From assembly GCA_963693285.1 (NCBI GenBank), contig OY848918.1, positions 20,409,484 to 20,473,483 on the forward strand: a stretch of DNA of 64,000 nt, written 5' to 3'. Source of the stretch: Xestospongia muta (Eukaryota; Porifera; Demospongiae; Haplosclerida; Petrosiidae). Shown one piece after another: positions 49,001 through 61,300 of this stretch. The position numbers and the translations under genes were made by a program. Numbering within the stretch: the stretch's first letter is position 1; each line of letters starts with the position of its first letter. The notes beneath the pieces were generated by a model that saw only the letters and a list, made by a program, of their open reading frames with translations, did not search any database and was not told the DNA's origin.

Positions 49001-49374
49001 CTATAATATATTACTGCCATTAAGTAATATTTCATCTAATTTTGTGATATGTTGTCCTTCTGGTGTCATTTCACTAAAGGGGGTGGAGTTAAGTATTAAT
49101 ATACAATGAGTGTGGTCTCCTCACAATTCTGTGACACCTTCTAATACTATATTAACAAAGTCGTCAAACCCTAACAGAGTACCGACAATCTCTTTATCAG
49201 ATGACTTCATTATAATATGAATACGACTTCCAATGCATTTGTCCACCAACTCTAAACTAAATATAATTATATATAAAAAGTACTTGGCCATTATTTGGGT
49301 TAATATTGTACATCAAACTCCTTCATTTGCGACACTATTTTCTGACCTAGAGGTAATAAAGAAGACTGGTTCAT
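49001..49374 (-). pseudogene. LSM5: LSM5 (U6 snRNA-associated Sm-like protein), frame-broken near the end
   Basis: Minus-strand exons: 49374-49347 (MNQSSLLPL), 49251-49125, 49073-about 48950. Spliced GT-AG in phases 1 and 2, it reads [20 protein letters not shown], then [20 protein letters not shown] (Sm1 core), then EMTPEGQHITKLDEILLNGS, closely matching the LSM5 subunit of the LSm2-8/LSm1-7 rings. After NGSNI the frame meets TAG at 49003-49001, while the expected Sm2 strand (AMLIPEGE) continues two bases out of frame, an indel in a run of AT repeats. Without it the protein loses its last beta strand. LSM5 converges with LIG4 (224 bp between stops) and diverges from the gene at 49590. Confidence 0.8.
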
Positions 49375-49589
49375 TATGGTATGAATTATATAGCGACTGG
49401 GCGTGGACTGTGGGGCGTAGTACTGCAATAATGACGAGATCTTTGCCCAAATACAATTGGTCAATTTGCTAAGTTAACTGTAACAGTTGGTACATATAAA
49501 AGTGTTGCCGCGCTGCCACTTTTCACAATATTTTTTAGCATGAAGTTAGAACCTTGTGTCATGACCTCGTCGTATTGTATTTTGTTTAT
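49375..49589. promoter_or_regulatory. Divergent LSM5 / 49590-gene promoter region
   Basis: 215 bp between two start codons on opposite strands, less AT-rich than surrounding non-coding DNA, with gggcgtgg and ggggcgtag GC-box-like sites near 49401-49421 and tgttgccgcgctgcc at 49503. Inferred shared promoter. Confidence 0.4.
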
Positions 49590-50028
49590 ATGTCTGCAAG
49601 TATGGCTGCAACCGTAGCCCCATCTATCCATCTTCCGCCTCCTAGAAGGGTACCTCATGGACAATGGCTTCGAGGAGTTGGGATTTTGAGTCAAGGGCAT
49701 ACAGAGATAGACTGTTTAGTTGTATTTCCCGCTCGTATTCCTTCTCCTGATGTTAATCCGAGTGAATTTGTTGCACTGCCTCGTCCCAAAGTGAGTGTTC
49801 TCTTTTATTCACTCTTTTCCACATACCGGATTGTGGAGTACTTTCGACGTAATAGATGAAATTTTCGATGTGTGGACTCCGTTATGTCCTTTATATGACA
49901 CCCAAATTCATCCTACTTCGCTAGTAGGGCAACAATTTGTTTCTGGGATTTTTTTGTTCTTTTTCACAGCAAGAACTGGTTTCATCTTTACTCTAAAGAA
50001 ACGTTACCTTGTCAACAAAAGGCATTGA
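49590..50028 (+). pseudogene. Unrecognised gene, first exons, frame broken at the first intron
   Basis: From ATG 49590 (or 49602) an open exon runs to 49790 and ends at a canonical donor (aaa/gtgagt). It encodes a Pro/Arg-containing start (HLPPPRRVPHGQWLRGVG) and LVVFPARIPSPDVNP. Downstream, 49838-49955 clearly reads as coding (STFDVIDEIFDVWTPL, then QIHPTSLVGQQFVSG), but the only nearby acceptor (gtggag/tac) joins in a different frame that stops after six codons. I do not recognise the family. Base composition and position opposite LSM5 support a real former gene. Confidence 0.45.
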
Positions 50029-50423
50029 TGTCGTTCAGAACCAACAGTTACATAAAGAAATTAAACCAGTCTCCGCTACCAGTACATAAATAGAGTACCA
50101 GCTCAAAGTCATGGCAATCAAATCATGAAAGAGTGCTACCAGAAACTTGCAAACTGTATGTATAATTATATTTTTATGTTTTAAGTATAAATTTATATAT
50201 AATTATAATTACTTGCATCTGTCCATCTAAAAAGTATGTCTTTAACAGCTATATTGTGGTAATATAATATGATTGACCTTATCAACAAGTAGTTCCTGAG
50301 AATACATGTGTCTTACTAGGTTAGCAGAGCAGAAAAGGTTGTGTCGATATTTAAACTATAGCTTCTATTAGAGCTTAAAAGAAAGTTATCTCATCTATTG
50401 ACTGATGGACTCCTTAAATTATA

Positions 50424-50630
50424 CTCTGTCCAAATTGAGTTGGGCCACCCAGACAAGTACATGTAAATAACTTTACTATTTACATGCTATCTACATGGAA
50501 CTTGCACCAATCGATTCAGCTTGCAAATGCATATTTTATATATAAAATTTGGCTCTCTAGTGCTATGAGAAAGTAGCAAACTATAAACTCCATACATATT
50601 CAATGGAATATATAAGTTTTATAGAATCTA
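50424..50630 (+). mobile_element. Solo left end of the Tc1/IS630-type element
   Basis: Follows a TA (50422-50423) and begins ctctgtccaaattgagttgg; it shares the subterminal blocks (catgctatctacatggaact; ggctctctagtgctat; actccatacat) with the full copy. No transposase and no right terminus adjacent. Confidence 0.65.
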
Positions 50631-50679
50631 AATTAACAAATTTTCAGGATAGTTTCTAGGAGCTGGCTTTTCTGGTACA

Positions 50680-51163
50680 GACATTACAAGCTACAAGTTA
50701 TAATGGACAGTTCATTTGGAAAAATCCCTGAAGTCTCTCGAAGGACACAGGAAGCAAAATCAGGAAAGACCATTTCATTATATAGTGCTCCATTCTACAC
50801 TAGTCGATTTGGATACAAACTGTGTTTAAGATTGTATTTAATGTGGAAATAGATCTGGTAAAGGATCTCACCTCTCATTCTTTTTGACAATTATGAGAGG
50901 AGAATATGATGCCTTGTTACCATGTCCTTTTGGTCAAATGGTCACTCTCATGTTGTTAGATCAAGTTGGAAAGAAACATATCATTCAATGTTTCAAACCA
51001 GAGGCCACATCTTCTCCATTTTGGAGACCAGAGTCTGACATGAATGTTACGTCTGGATGTCCTAATTTGTTTCTCTTTCTGTTCTTTCTAATCCTTCATA
51101 TGTGAGAGATGATACAATGTTCTTTAAAGTCCTCATAGGGACAACTACACTCAATCAACCTTG
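50680..51163 (+). pseudogene. TRAF-type MATH domain pseudogene
   Basis: Read across three small frame slips, the segment follows the TRAF C-terminal MATH domain in order: SYNGQFIWK, then PEVSRRTQEAKSGKTISLYS, APFYTSRFGYKLCLRLYL, GKGSHLSFFLTIMRGEYDAL, PCPFGQMVTLMLLDQ, FKPEATSSPFWRPES, NVTSGCP, SNPSYVRDDTMFFKVLI, then a stop. The strings YTSRFGYKLC and MRGEYDALLPCPF are diagnostic of metazoan TRAF adaptors of TNF-receptor/TLR signalling. Frame slips lie near 50724 (+1), 50852 (+2) and 51068. No intron interrupts it and no RING, TRAF zinc fingers or coiled coil were found upstream, so it is either a lone decayed last exon or a retrocopy fragment. Confidence 0.78.
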
Positions 51164-51164
51164 A

Positions 51165-53330
51165 TAGTAATTACTTTAGAAGCTAATTATTATGGACAAG
51201 GGATAGTATTTATGACATTTTCCTGTAAACTACCTATAACATTCATGATTGATGTAAGGGAGAACAGGTGTTCCAGTACCTAGTTTCACTGTCTGCACTG
51301 CATATATGAACATGTCCATTAGAGGACAGGTTTGTCAGCAATTTAGGAAATCTATCACCTTCTCTTGCTGACAGGCTGTTTTAATTAGAATAAAAAAAAG
51401 AAAGCTATAGACATGGTAAGAGCTGCTCTAGCACCTGTCAAGTTATATTATTCATAATTACAACTAGTCAATCAAGATAATACAATTGACTTCCCTAATA
51501 GGCAAGACAATGACTTTGCTTACATTGTACAATGATAATTGAAATGCAAACAAGGTAAATAGGCAATGTAGATTACATCAAAAGTTGCCCAGACTCCTAG
51601 TATTGACAATAGCACATAGCTAAGAAATGCTAATCAATTGCCCTCCTGTTTGAACCAATTAATTAGAGAGAGCCAACTTGATACATTTCAATCTTAAATT
51701 TCAAAGGCAAAAGCTACCTTCACTAGCTTTGTATGAAAATGACAGTGGCCATCAGGAGAAAATAATGTTTCCTAAGTACGAACTGTAACATTTTTCATCT
51801 AATATGTTAATACCTTGAATTTAAACAGATAAATTAAGTGAACTGTTTTACAACTACATCAGCTTATCTTTCATTATAACAATGAGCCATTTTATAAATA
51901 TTTAATTTTGAGATATCTAAGGCTGACTTCTAAATTATTATTGAACTATATTTTTATGCCACAACTGAATAGACATGTATCTTATGAGTAATTCTGCAAA
52001 TCACTCTGCTGTCATGAAATTCCTTAACTAATTTTGATGTCATGGAGATTAATCTGTCAATCTCCATTAATACACTTTTTTTCATTACTTGCATTTGATA
52101 TAGTAATTTAGGGTTATTATTAATGATAACTTTATTTAAAAACTTTTTTAACAACTATATGACATACAATAGTGGCCTATATATACAATAAGTGAACCAA
52201 AAGAAGCTGTAAACGTTTAGTCTCTATTTGTACTGTTATTTATTTCCTTTTTCAAATTTGGGATCACAGCTCTTCATTATTTCCTTGATTGAATGACTTG
52301 AAAGGTGCAGTTAGCTGTCATTCATTCAACGTAAGGTCCATTAGTAACCTGAGCAATATAAGGACCAGAGCTCAACTTTTTTAGATGTAAGGGACGGCTT
52401 TTGTCCTGGTTTGTAAGAAAAATCAATCTGAATTTCTTCACCTGAAATTAAAATCTTGAAAGTACCAGATGCTATACCTTTGCCAGTAACCTGTATACAA
52501 ATTTATGTAATAAAAGTACTGATTTAATATTTTATAACAAACCTGGATAAAGCCTTCACTATTAATCACTTGTGGGTGTGAAAGCCACCAATCGTTCACA
52601 TTTCCATATGTAAGCAGTATTGCTACACCTGAACTGTTTAAGGCACTAATATCATATGCTATATAAAGAAGAAACCATTAACTTGGGCACACATATTATT
52701 AAATAATTACTGTAATATTCACTGCTCATTTTCTTTCAATTAAGGTCTGCTGACAGTGAGCTGAAGAGGGATTAATCTGAAAAAAGTCTCTTCATTGATC
52801 TGAAAACTGAGCTAAGAAAGGTCTTTTTATACCTTACAGACAACTTCACTTCCATATATTACAACTGGTCAGTAGCAATAGGTGTTAGATTTCAGTCACA
52901 GCTATAGAAAAGCAGCACCTGTCATGTCTATATTGTTCGATTTTTCAGCTGGCCAACAGAAGAAAGTGATTGAAATTTAGAAGAGAGAGAATCATTTACG
53001 GCTACTTGTTGTGTACATCCTTGTAGATAACTATGGAGCCAAAACAAGAGAGGAGAGGGAAGGTCAAGCAAAGATAAGGAGTCAAGTAGGGGATGGTGAG
53101 GGACAGAATCAAATGCTTTTGTGAGGTCAAAGAGACAGCACAGACTGCTTTTTTGAGATCCAATGAGAAACCAAGAATTGACAATTGATTGGATTCTAAT
53201 GGATCATGTCAAACACAATGCTAGCACCTTCACAACTTTCCTAGATATTTAAGAGATGATAGTTTAAATTGACATGACATAGCTGACAAAATAATGTCAA
53301 AAGATAAAGGTGTGATACATTATATTTTAA
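51165..53330. other. Largely unassigned stretch with a possible two-exon minus-strand gene
   Basis: Two minus-strand segments join at plausible splice sites: 52658-52543 (reads AYDISALNSSGVAILLTYG, ends CAG/GTTTGT) and 52490 downwards (VTGKGIASGTFKILISGEEI, then QIDFSYKPGQKPSL), stopping near 52340. The pattern is beta-strand-rich and unassigned; it could be a fragment of a secreted beta-sandwich protein. The rest shows no coding signal. Confidence 0.35.
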
Positions 53331-53354
53331 TGCTTGTAAGCTTTCTTTATTTTA

Positions 53355-53429
53355 AAACTTTGATGTAGTCAATTCTAAAAGAACAATTAATAATTACTTG
53401 TTCTTTTAGAATTGGCTACATCAAAGTTT
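53355..53429. repeat. 31-bp inverted repeat hairpin
   Basis: Arms aaactttgatgtagtcaatt... and its reverse complement pair over 31 bp with a single mismatch around a 13-nt loop; imperfect pairing extends outward on both sides. Looks like a small MITE. Confidence 0.75.
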
Positions 53430-53859
53430 AAAAAAGAGTTTGTAACTTTTCAAGTTACAAGCAAACATCCAGTTTACATAGTTTATACATTATAAGATAG
53501 TCATAATATGTTAATATTTACTTTGTTATATTAAGTTAGTTAGTGAACTGTCTTGTATTTAATTAAATTCTTGGAAATGTAATTATTTTATGATTGCATA
53601 TTGTGATATATATTTTAAACAGATCTCATACATTGTGACATTATTCTTTCTCTGATGTATGTTAATCCTGTGATGTTTCTAAATGATTGACTGCTTATCA
53701 ATATTTACTATTAAAATACCAAGGAGCTATTCGGAGCCCTACCCAATTTAATCGCAAAACAGGGAACCTCTTCTGGTATCAGGATATAATTTTCAACAAC
53801 ATATATCTATCAAACACTATTTCCAATGGCATAGTTTTCTCAGTATAAGTGATCAAGGT

Positions 53860-56110
53860 GCATTGCAGGAGATGATGGAGGACATTGATATCAACTACAG
53901 TGATGATGATTTTGAAGGTACTGGTTATGTGGATGATGGATGACAATTGTTTTTTAATGAAAATGAAAGTAGTATTACTTTTACTACACCTAACAGTTAC
54001 TGCTACTGTGTCTGTTGTTTCTACCCTAAACTTCAACTACCGCTGCTATTGGTCCAACTTCTACTATTACTTCTCCATTTCACGACAATGTGGATTAATG
54101 AGCAACAACCCTCGAGAAGATCCTGTTAATTATTTCAATCAACTATGGATAAACACAATAAGTAATGAAATATTACATCAAACAAACCTCTATAGTCAAC
54201 ATTATATTAGCTATCATGATGATCATCTACAGCACCATCCAACACCTTCATTGCATGATTTTACTAATCATCAATTCATCCTAGGAGAGCTCTATATTTT
54301 TTGATAACATTAGTAATCATAATAAGTGTTGTCAGTATACCATCTATTCAAATATATTAGTGCACACATTGGCCACATATCAATGACTGCTCTCAAAAAG
54401 TAATGTCCATCTGAAGATAAGTTTCTTCTTTTTCTAATTTCTTCATCTATCAGACAATGATAACTATACTTCCTATATACAAGTTGGATATGATCACTTA
54501 TTATAAATTTAACCAATCACTGCTCACCTGATTAGTCAGTTCCAATATACACTCTGAACCAAAAAGTAGTAAAAGAGGAGGGGATATCAGTTCTAAGAGT
54601 TGCCTATCTTTTCTTAGTACCTCCACAAAAAGCCACACAAAAAAGGGATGAAGGCTTGGATACTTACTGATGCCAAAAGTGGCTACTTGTGGAACTCGGA
54701 CATCTACACTGGAAAATCTGAGTACTGAGATGGAGATTTACCACTGTCAACTCATGTTGTTCTTTACCTGACAGCTACCTTCAAATTAAGGTGTATAACT
54801 ACACAAGTCCATACTTGCGTAGATGGCTGGATAAAACTGGTTCTGGAATCTGTGGTACAGTCAAGCTAAGCAGAAAAGGAATACCTATTTAATCCACAAG
54901 AGAAAAAAGTTGAAATCACAACATATCATGATATATGCATACTTGGAGTTAAGTGGATGGATAAAAGAGTTATGGCTGCCCTTTCTACTATTGATGATGA
55001 CTCTATAGTCAAGTTTCAAAGACACAACAATACTTCTCGAGAGGGAGTGGAGAGCATCCAGAAGCCAGCAATCATTTACCATTACAATACCTACATGGGA
55101 GGTGTTAACAAGGTGGATAATAAGTTGCATACTGTGGACTTCCTCACTTTTGAAATAGTAGAAATGAACCTTTTTCCACTTGTTAGACATCACTCTCATA
55201 AATGTGTATATCATGTGCACAGAGTCTAACCTGGCTATCATCTCTCACACATTGATTTCTTTCTACAGGTAGTTCAAGCTCTTATCAATAAGTACTCAAC
55301 AATACACTTATAGTATCTACTGTACCACAACATATCCCAGCCTGAGTAAGTGGTCAATTTTTCCTACTCCTCAGCTTAAAAAGGGACTGTAAAGTATGCA
55401 GCGGAAGACAATCTGGTAACAGAAAACAAACCAACATCAAATGTAACATTATGTGATATTCATCTTTGTATACATCCTTGTTTTAAGAAGTATCATATGT
55501 TCAAAAACAATAAGAACATTCATCCTATATGTTAGTTGAACAAATTGTTTCACACACTTATAATCATTTATTTCTACATCATCATAACTGTTAATGTAGT
55601 CAGGTATAAGGTATATACAGGACAACAAACATGTACATAATCAAACACGGTCAATCTAAGCAATGCATACCTTTACACAAAGTCTTATCTTCTGTTTCAA
55701 TTACATTCTAGCTACCTACCTTGCAATCAACTCAAATATCATAGTCAACTAAAGTTAAGTCAAACACAAGGAGGTCAAAGGTAACTTTGTTGCGTGCAAT
55801 TGATTCAAGTCCAAACTCGCCTCTGAAAAGATCAAGGAGAATATAGGGCAAATGAAGAGTATTTTTAAAGAACATGTGAGTAAAAACTTACCATTTGTAC
55901 GAAGAGAATGGTAGGTAGTTTTGACCAACTCCAACCATAACATTGCAATCGCCTCTGCCCATAGCGGTTCGTGACTGACCATACAAGCTATTTTTAGACT
56001 CTTATTATAAATAGACAACTTCTACTATAAATAGAAAACGCAAAAAAAACAGCTAAGTAGTTGATTCAATCAAATTTTATCCCACACCACCCCCTTAACG
56101 AGCAATTTTA
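53860..56110 (+). pseudogene. Decayed piggyBac transposase, copy 2
   Basis: Segments in order: acidic N-terminus (MEDIDINYSDDDFEG, from about 53877), PREDPVNYFNQLW and NEILHQTNLYSQHYI (54108-54210), the core HKKPHKKGMKAWILTDAKSG ending in IYTG (54621-54717), and KPAIIYHYNTYMGGVNKVDN (about 55062-55120). The last two are the family's best-known signatures (KPxKxGxKxWxLxD; YNxxMGGVDxxD). Frames switch at least three times and stops intervene, so it is dead. It is a better-preserved relative of 12970-14830; the 7642 left end may come from another family member. Confidence 0.75.
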
Positions 56111-56159
56111 GCATAACGGAGATAAAGGATTAATAACATTTAATAGAACATATGATACA

Positions 56160-57960
56160 GTACATCATTTACTAAATCGTTAACTTAGTATTACCACAAC
56201 CAGACACTTTATGTGCTCATTAGTCATAGATCAATTCTATTATTCTAACACCATCATAGCTTCATGGACATCACTTCCTCTTCATCCTGCTCCTACCACT
56301 GACTCTCTTGTTCAAACATGTAATTATCACCTGTCAAATGACAAAATTAAATTCTTTTAAAAATATCCATCATTTATTTAAATATAACTATAGAATGATA
56401 AATATATTATATAAATTTGTTACAGCTATTAAAACACCATAACTATCAACTTAATAATGTACATTATTTTATGTAGTACCGATGTCTTGTTAGAACTTTG
56501 AGTATCTAAGAAGATCACATTTGAATGAACTAATGTCACATTGATACATGTGTGCTTTTTAATGAATGATATTGATAGTATACTGTAGGTGTATAAGCAT
56601 ATTATAATAAATAAATGAGATGACTCTTCATTTATAGAGATCTATACAGCTATTGACCTAACTATAGCTAGAAGTAATGATAAATATGTGCTTAATATGT
56701 GATTGTTGTGTAAAGATGATAATGTCAAAATAATTTTAAAAGAATGAGAACATTTTCTCTTATAATATCCTCTACATACCAAAGAATCTAATGAAGAATG
56801 TAATATTATGACACAATAATGACTATAGGCATTACTTTTATTGTTATCAAGTGGTAGACTTTACTAAGCAGATGTTGATCATATATGATCATATAGTGTA
56901 CAGTACATACATAGTGTGAGTGTATATCTATTACATATAGTAGTAGTTAGTAGACAGACAGTATATTCTATCTTACTATAATTAGGTTACAGTTGATTTA
57001 GTTAGTAGAGTTTCCTCATTCCAATGTAGTAGTTATTACTATCTAACTATGTCACCTACTTCCTGCATTGTCTATAGACACCTTGATATTAGGAATAGTA
57101 GTCAGTTGAAGGAACTACACTTATCCACACAGCTACACTATATAGTGTGGTGTTGTAAACTTTTTAAAGACAAAATATTCATGTTATCAACATTAACTTC
57201 ATAATAAAACATCATCATTATCTAGAAAGATTTCATGCAATGAATGACCACTTCATAAGTTAAAAAGATTGTGTTATTTTACTCAATGTTGTATTGTCTA
57301 CTCATACATCACTATACAGCCTGTAATATAGCTTTATTTTGAATGTATTCATTCTTTAAGTATTTATAAATTTTAATTACAACCAGAACTAACATAGAAA
57401 ATCAAGGACATAATATTGAGTACTCATACAAGACTATGAAATGTAAATTGTAGCATAGCTTGATTCTGACAGTAACTGTCACTCATATTAATAATTAATG
57501 TTAGTTCAGTCAAGCTGTTCAGTCCAGTGTTAACACATTTTCGATGTATTCATTAAGAAGTGGATGAGTGTGAATGACCCAGCCCACACAATTGATTAAA
57601 CTACAAGATAGTACTTATTATGTAAGTGTTTCCTCAGTATTTCTTGATTTCATTGACACTCTGTGACTAGATCACTTGTATTTCCACTGACTTTACAATA
57701 TATTTATATTTCTACAAACACTAGTACTCAAAAAATAATCCATTGATAGTCCTCCTAATTAGGACTGTGTTATGATGAAAACAGTACTGTTGTGTATAGT
57801 TCTAATTTAATTTTCTTTTATTGTATATCATATATATTATATTATGTAGTCAGGTACTGTTATATAGTATAATAGAATACTCTAGTGTTAACAACCGTAC
57901 AGTATTGAGGTAATGTTTTGTATTTGTAATTATAAATACTGATTGCATTCCTTAACTCAG
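56160..57960 (+). repeat. Leader-region repeat, copy R4, upstream of gene 3
   Basis: Nearly collinear with R3 (20340-22290), including the empty piggyBac target near 57556 and the cctcctaattaggactgtgt block. With gene 3 exons it forms the second copy of a segmental duplication. Confidence 0.75.
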
Positions 57961-57963
57961 TAA

Positions 57964-58340
57964 TTAATATTGGTGGGCGTGTCACAGAGTTGCCATTAAC
58001 AACCGCCAAACAACGCTGTCACAAAAGAAGAACAGGTTAGTAGATCACACTCTATATTGTATTCTACTACTAAAGCGTTGAATATTATTAGTATCCAATG
58101 ATATCATATAGTGTACAGTACATACATAGTGTGAGTGTATATCTATTACATATAGTAGTAGTTAGTAGACAGACAGTATATTCTATCTTACTATAATTAG
58201 GTTATAGTTGATTTAGTTAGTAGAGTTTCCTCATTCTTACGTAGTATATAGCTATTACTATCTATATCACCTACTTCCTGTATTATCTATAGAAACCTGA
58301 GATAGGAACAGTTACCATCTAAAGACCAACACTTTTCAAA
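57964..58340 (+). promoter_or_regulatory. Gene 3 leader: likely non-coding exon, leader intron, UTR
   Basis: Same arrangement as gene 2: conserved exon ending at aacag/gttagt (58035), leader intron, acceptor ctatag at 58291-58292, 48-nt UTR, ATG at 58341. Only scattered substitutions separate it from 22300-22670. Confidence 0.5.
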
Positions 58341-61300
58341 ATGTCTCAGGAAGAACTAGTAAGTCTATAATCTTTCTATTACTATGTCATTATCCCTATA
58401 TATCACTGTGATACTAACTAAACTCACATATCAGTGTTATTGTATAGACAGAATATGTTTCTAAAAGATGGTCTTTTAGTTATAAGGGCTGATCTGTATA
58501 CTCACTATACTACACTACATGATACATGTTGTCTTTATAATAGAATGATCAACTGTACTTGGCAGCTAGAGATGGAAACATTGAAGAAGTCAAATCTGCT
58601 ATTAAACAAGGTGCTGATGTAAACTATCATCCATACGGGGTAAGTTACTAGCTCTCAATATTTAAGTATATATTATATCTCAACAGTAAAGCCTATTTTT
58701 CATATATAGTGTATTTTTATAAATAAGTCTAAGATCCAATAATTATCATATCACTACACACTGTATCATCATTATAGTATGATGTTGGTTGAGCTATAAT
58801 ACATGAGATGATCTAGTCTCGTCCTCAGACCTACTTACAAGCTAAAATAGGTCTGATCACACGAGTTGATTTTTGTGATCCCTATTTTAGCTTGCGAGTA
58901 GGTCTGGGGACAAGACTAGTGATGGTCTAAATTTAATATCACAAATCTCTGTGTGATTTTAATCAATAGTGTAAGAGTTTCTTTCATTTTCTGTGTCATC
59001 TCCTAATAATAAAAAGTGTTAATATTACTGACATGATGTGTACATTTGTTGATCTAATAACAATGTTACTGAATTATTCTAACAGAGCCAGTCTATATCT
59101 ATCATATAACACAAACTTATGAAGGACAATATTTTTATGAATTTACTTTTAATATAGCATTTGCAAAATAGATTTTCTGGAATTACTACAAGATTTTATG
59201 CCATGCTCATATTTACTCACTCACTGTCCTCATAAGTTTACAATCTACCAGAATGCTAATAAAACTCTGATAAGTATAGTTTTTTAAAGTATCAAACAGA
59301 AACCTTGATTCTGATTGTATCAGCAAGTTGTATACATACATACCTAACTATGGTCTATTTTTATAGAGAGTCCTTAGGTTTATTGTATTCCAGCATTTAA
59401 ATTCGAGAAACAATTAGTACACACAATTAATTAAAACATTAGAGAGATTGTGGTAACATATAGGAAATGGTAAGTTTAGTAAAATGTTCTTCATTTGCCA
59501 AAATGTTTCCCTCCAGCATTTTAATTAAAGACATGACAATAGGCAGAACAATTCATTGTTTTTAAATTTGCCAAAGTTTATTTTATATCTATATGATCTC
59601 CTTCCACAATTACCTATTACAGGTGTTACATTTAGCTGTGTATTGCCACATAAATAAATGTATTTGCTGGTTCACACTTTATATAATAACAATATTCATA
59701 ACCTACTAATAATTTGATTAAGAATATTATGACAATGAATAAGATTAAATTTGTAATTTTAATAACAAGTGACCTTTTATATACAGAGGTTAAACCAGTA
59801 TGTTGTATATTTTATGATTACAAGCAATACATATAATACTAACATATCCACAGACTACTAAACTAAATGTTGGTACAGTAAATAATGTTAGAAGTCTCTT
59901 AGCTAGAGAGGTATTATAGTTAATAAAAGACATTTTGGACTCTATTTTGTCTGGACAAGTAATTCGGAGACATGAGAACTGGTAAAATTTCATAAAGTAT
60001 TAGACTAGTATGGTGATCTTGTCCCTTTGCTTAGAGAGTATGAGTCTAGAGACAAAAGTATATAAGACTAGAACAGAAGGAATGTGTTTATGGATAGAGC
60101 ATACTTAGAACTAAACATCTGTTAAGAGAGTTAAAAAAAAATAAAACTGCTGTTGTGATATGCACTGATCAGTGATAATGATCTTTCACTGACTTCTTTG
60201 TAATATCATCTATTAGAAATAACTAATATTTTATTAATATACTAATACTACCGTTACTATTGTGATATTGTATGTACTCTTTAAAATTTTGTATTGTTAT
60301 TTAATAAATAATTAATAAGTAGATCTTGTAACTGTCATTTGTTAATAACAAACATTATCATCTACTATTATATAGTATTATTGGAGACCACTGATTGTTG
60401 CATCTTATCTTGGACACACTGACATTGTGTCTCTTCTTCTTCAAAAAAAAGCAGACCCAAATTGCACTGATAATGTGAGTGTTCATATATAGTAACAATA
60501 CTGTTGTAATGTATATATGTATACATTGTACATGTAGTATACACATGTGAGTTTATTAATCTAATTGTCATGTTGTACTTTTCTTGTTTTGTTAGTAATA
60601 TTCTTAAATTTGTGAAAATTAAACCTCAATTTATTAGCATTTCAATGTTATAATATAGGAGATGTTAAAAACAGAGAATTTACTTCCCCCAGATAATTAT
60701 GTATAAAGGTCATCTGGTTTCAGTAACGGATATAGATCCACATCAAGTACTGGGCTGATCATTTCTTTATAGCTATTACACAGGGGTAGTTTTCCAACTT
60801 GCTACAATAGAATAGTTACAATAAAGGTTTTCCACTCACTGTAATTAACAGGCTTAATTTTGACCAATGACTGCAACTTGTCTAGCTCAACTTTAAGGAT
60901 AGTTTAAGAGAGAAGACACAGGCTGAAGTCTTCAAAAATTGGGTTTGGGATTTTTCTTCAAGTCCAGTTTAGCAAAATATTGAGTCATTCTGCCCAACTT
61001 ATTTGTGAAGACTTCTTTATTTTTCTCTATGTATTGCTGAATCATTAAGTTGTCTATCCACTGTAACTCTATCAATTGACACATATTATTTTTAGACCAT
61101 TTTGAAATCTTGCCTGACACCCTGGTTATATTAAACCCTACCTATTATGTTTCTCATGGGTTTCCTCTCTCAGGTGTACATGAAGACCTAGTATCACTAT
61201 ATATGCTTGAAAAGATGGCTATGTGATAACATGCATGCAACCACGTGTACGCATGAATGGGTGTGGCACATTTCATCTAATTAACTTCTGTGGGTAAATA

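Noticed and set aside
49461..49700. Minus-strand ORF opposite the 49590 exon
   Set aside because: Shadow of the plus-strand exon, no splice partners and no motif.
54885..55241. 118-codon minus-strand ORF
   Set aside because: Antisense to the piggyBac MGGV segment, which is diagnostic on the plus strand.
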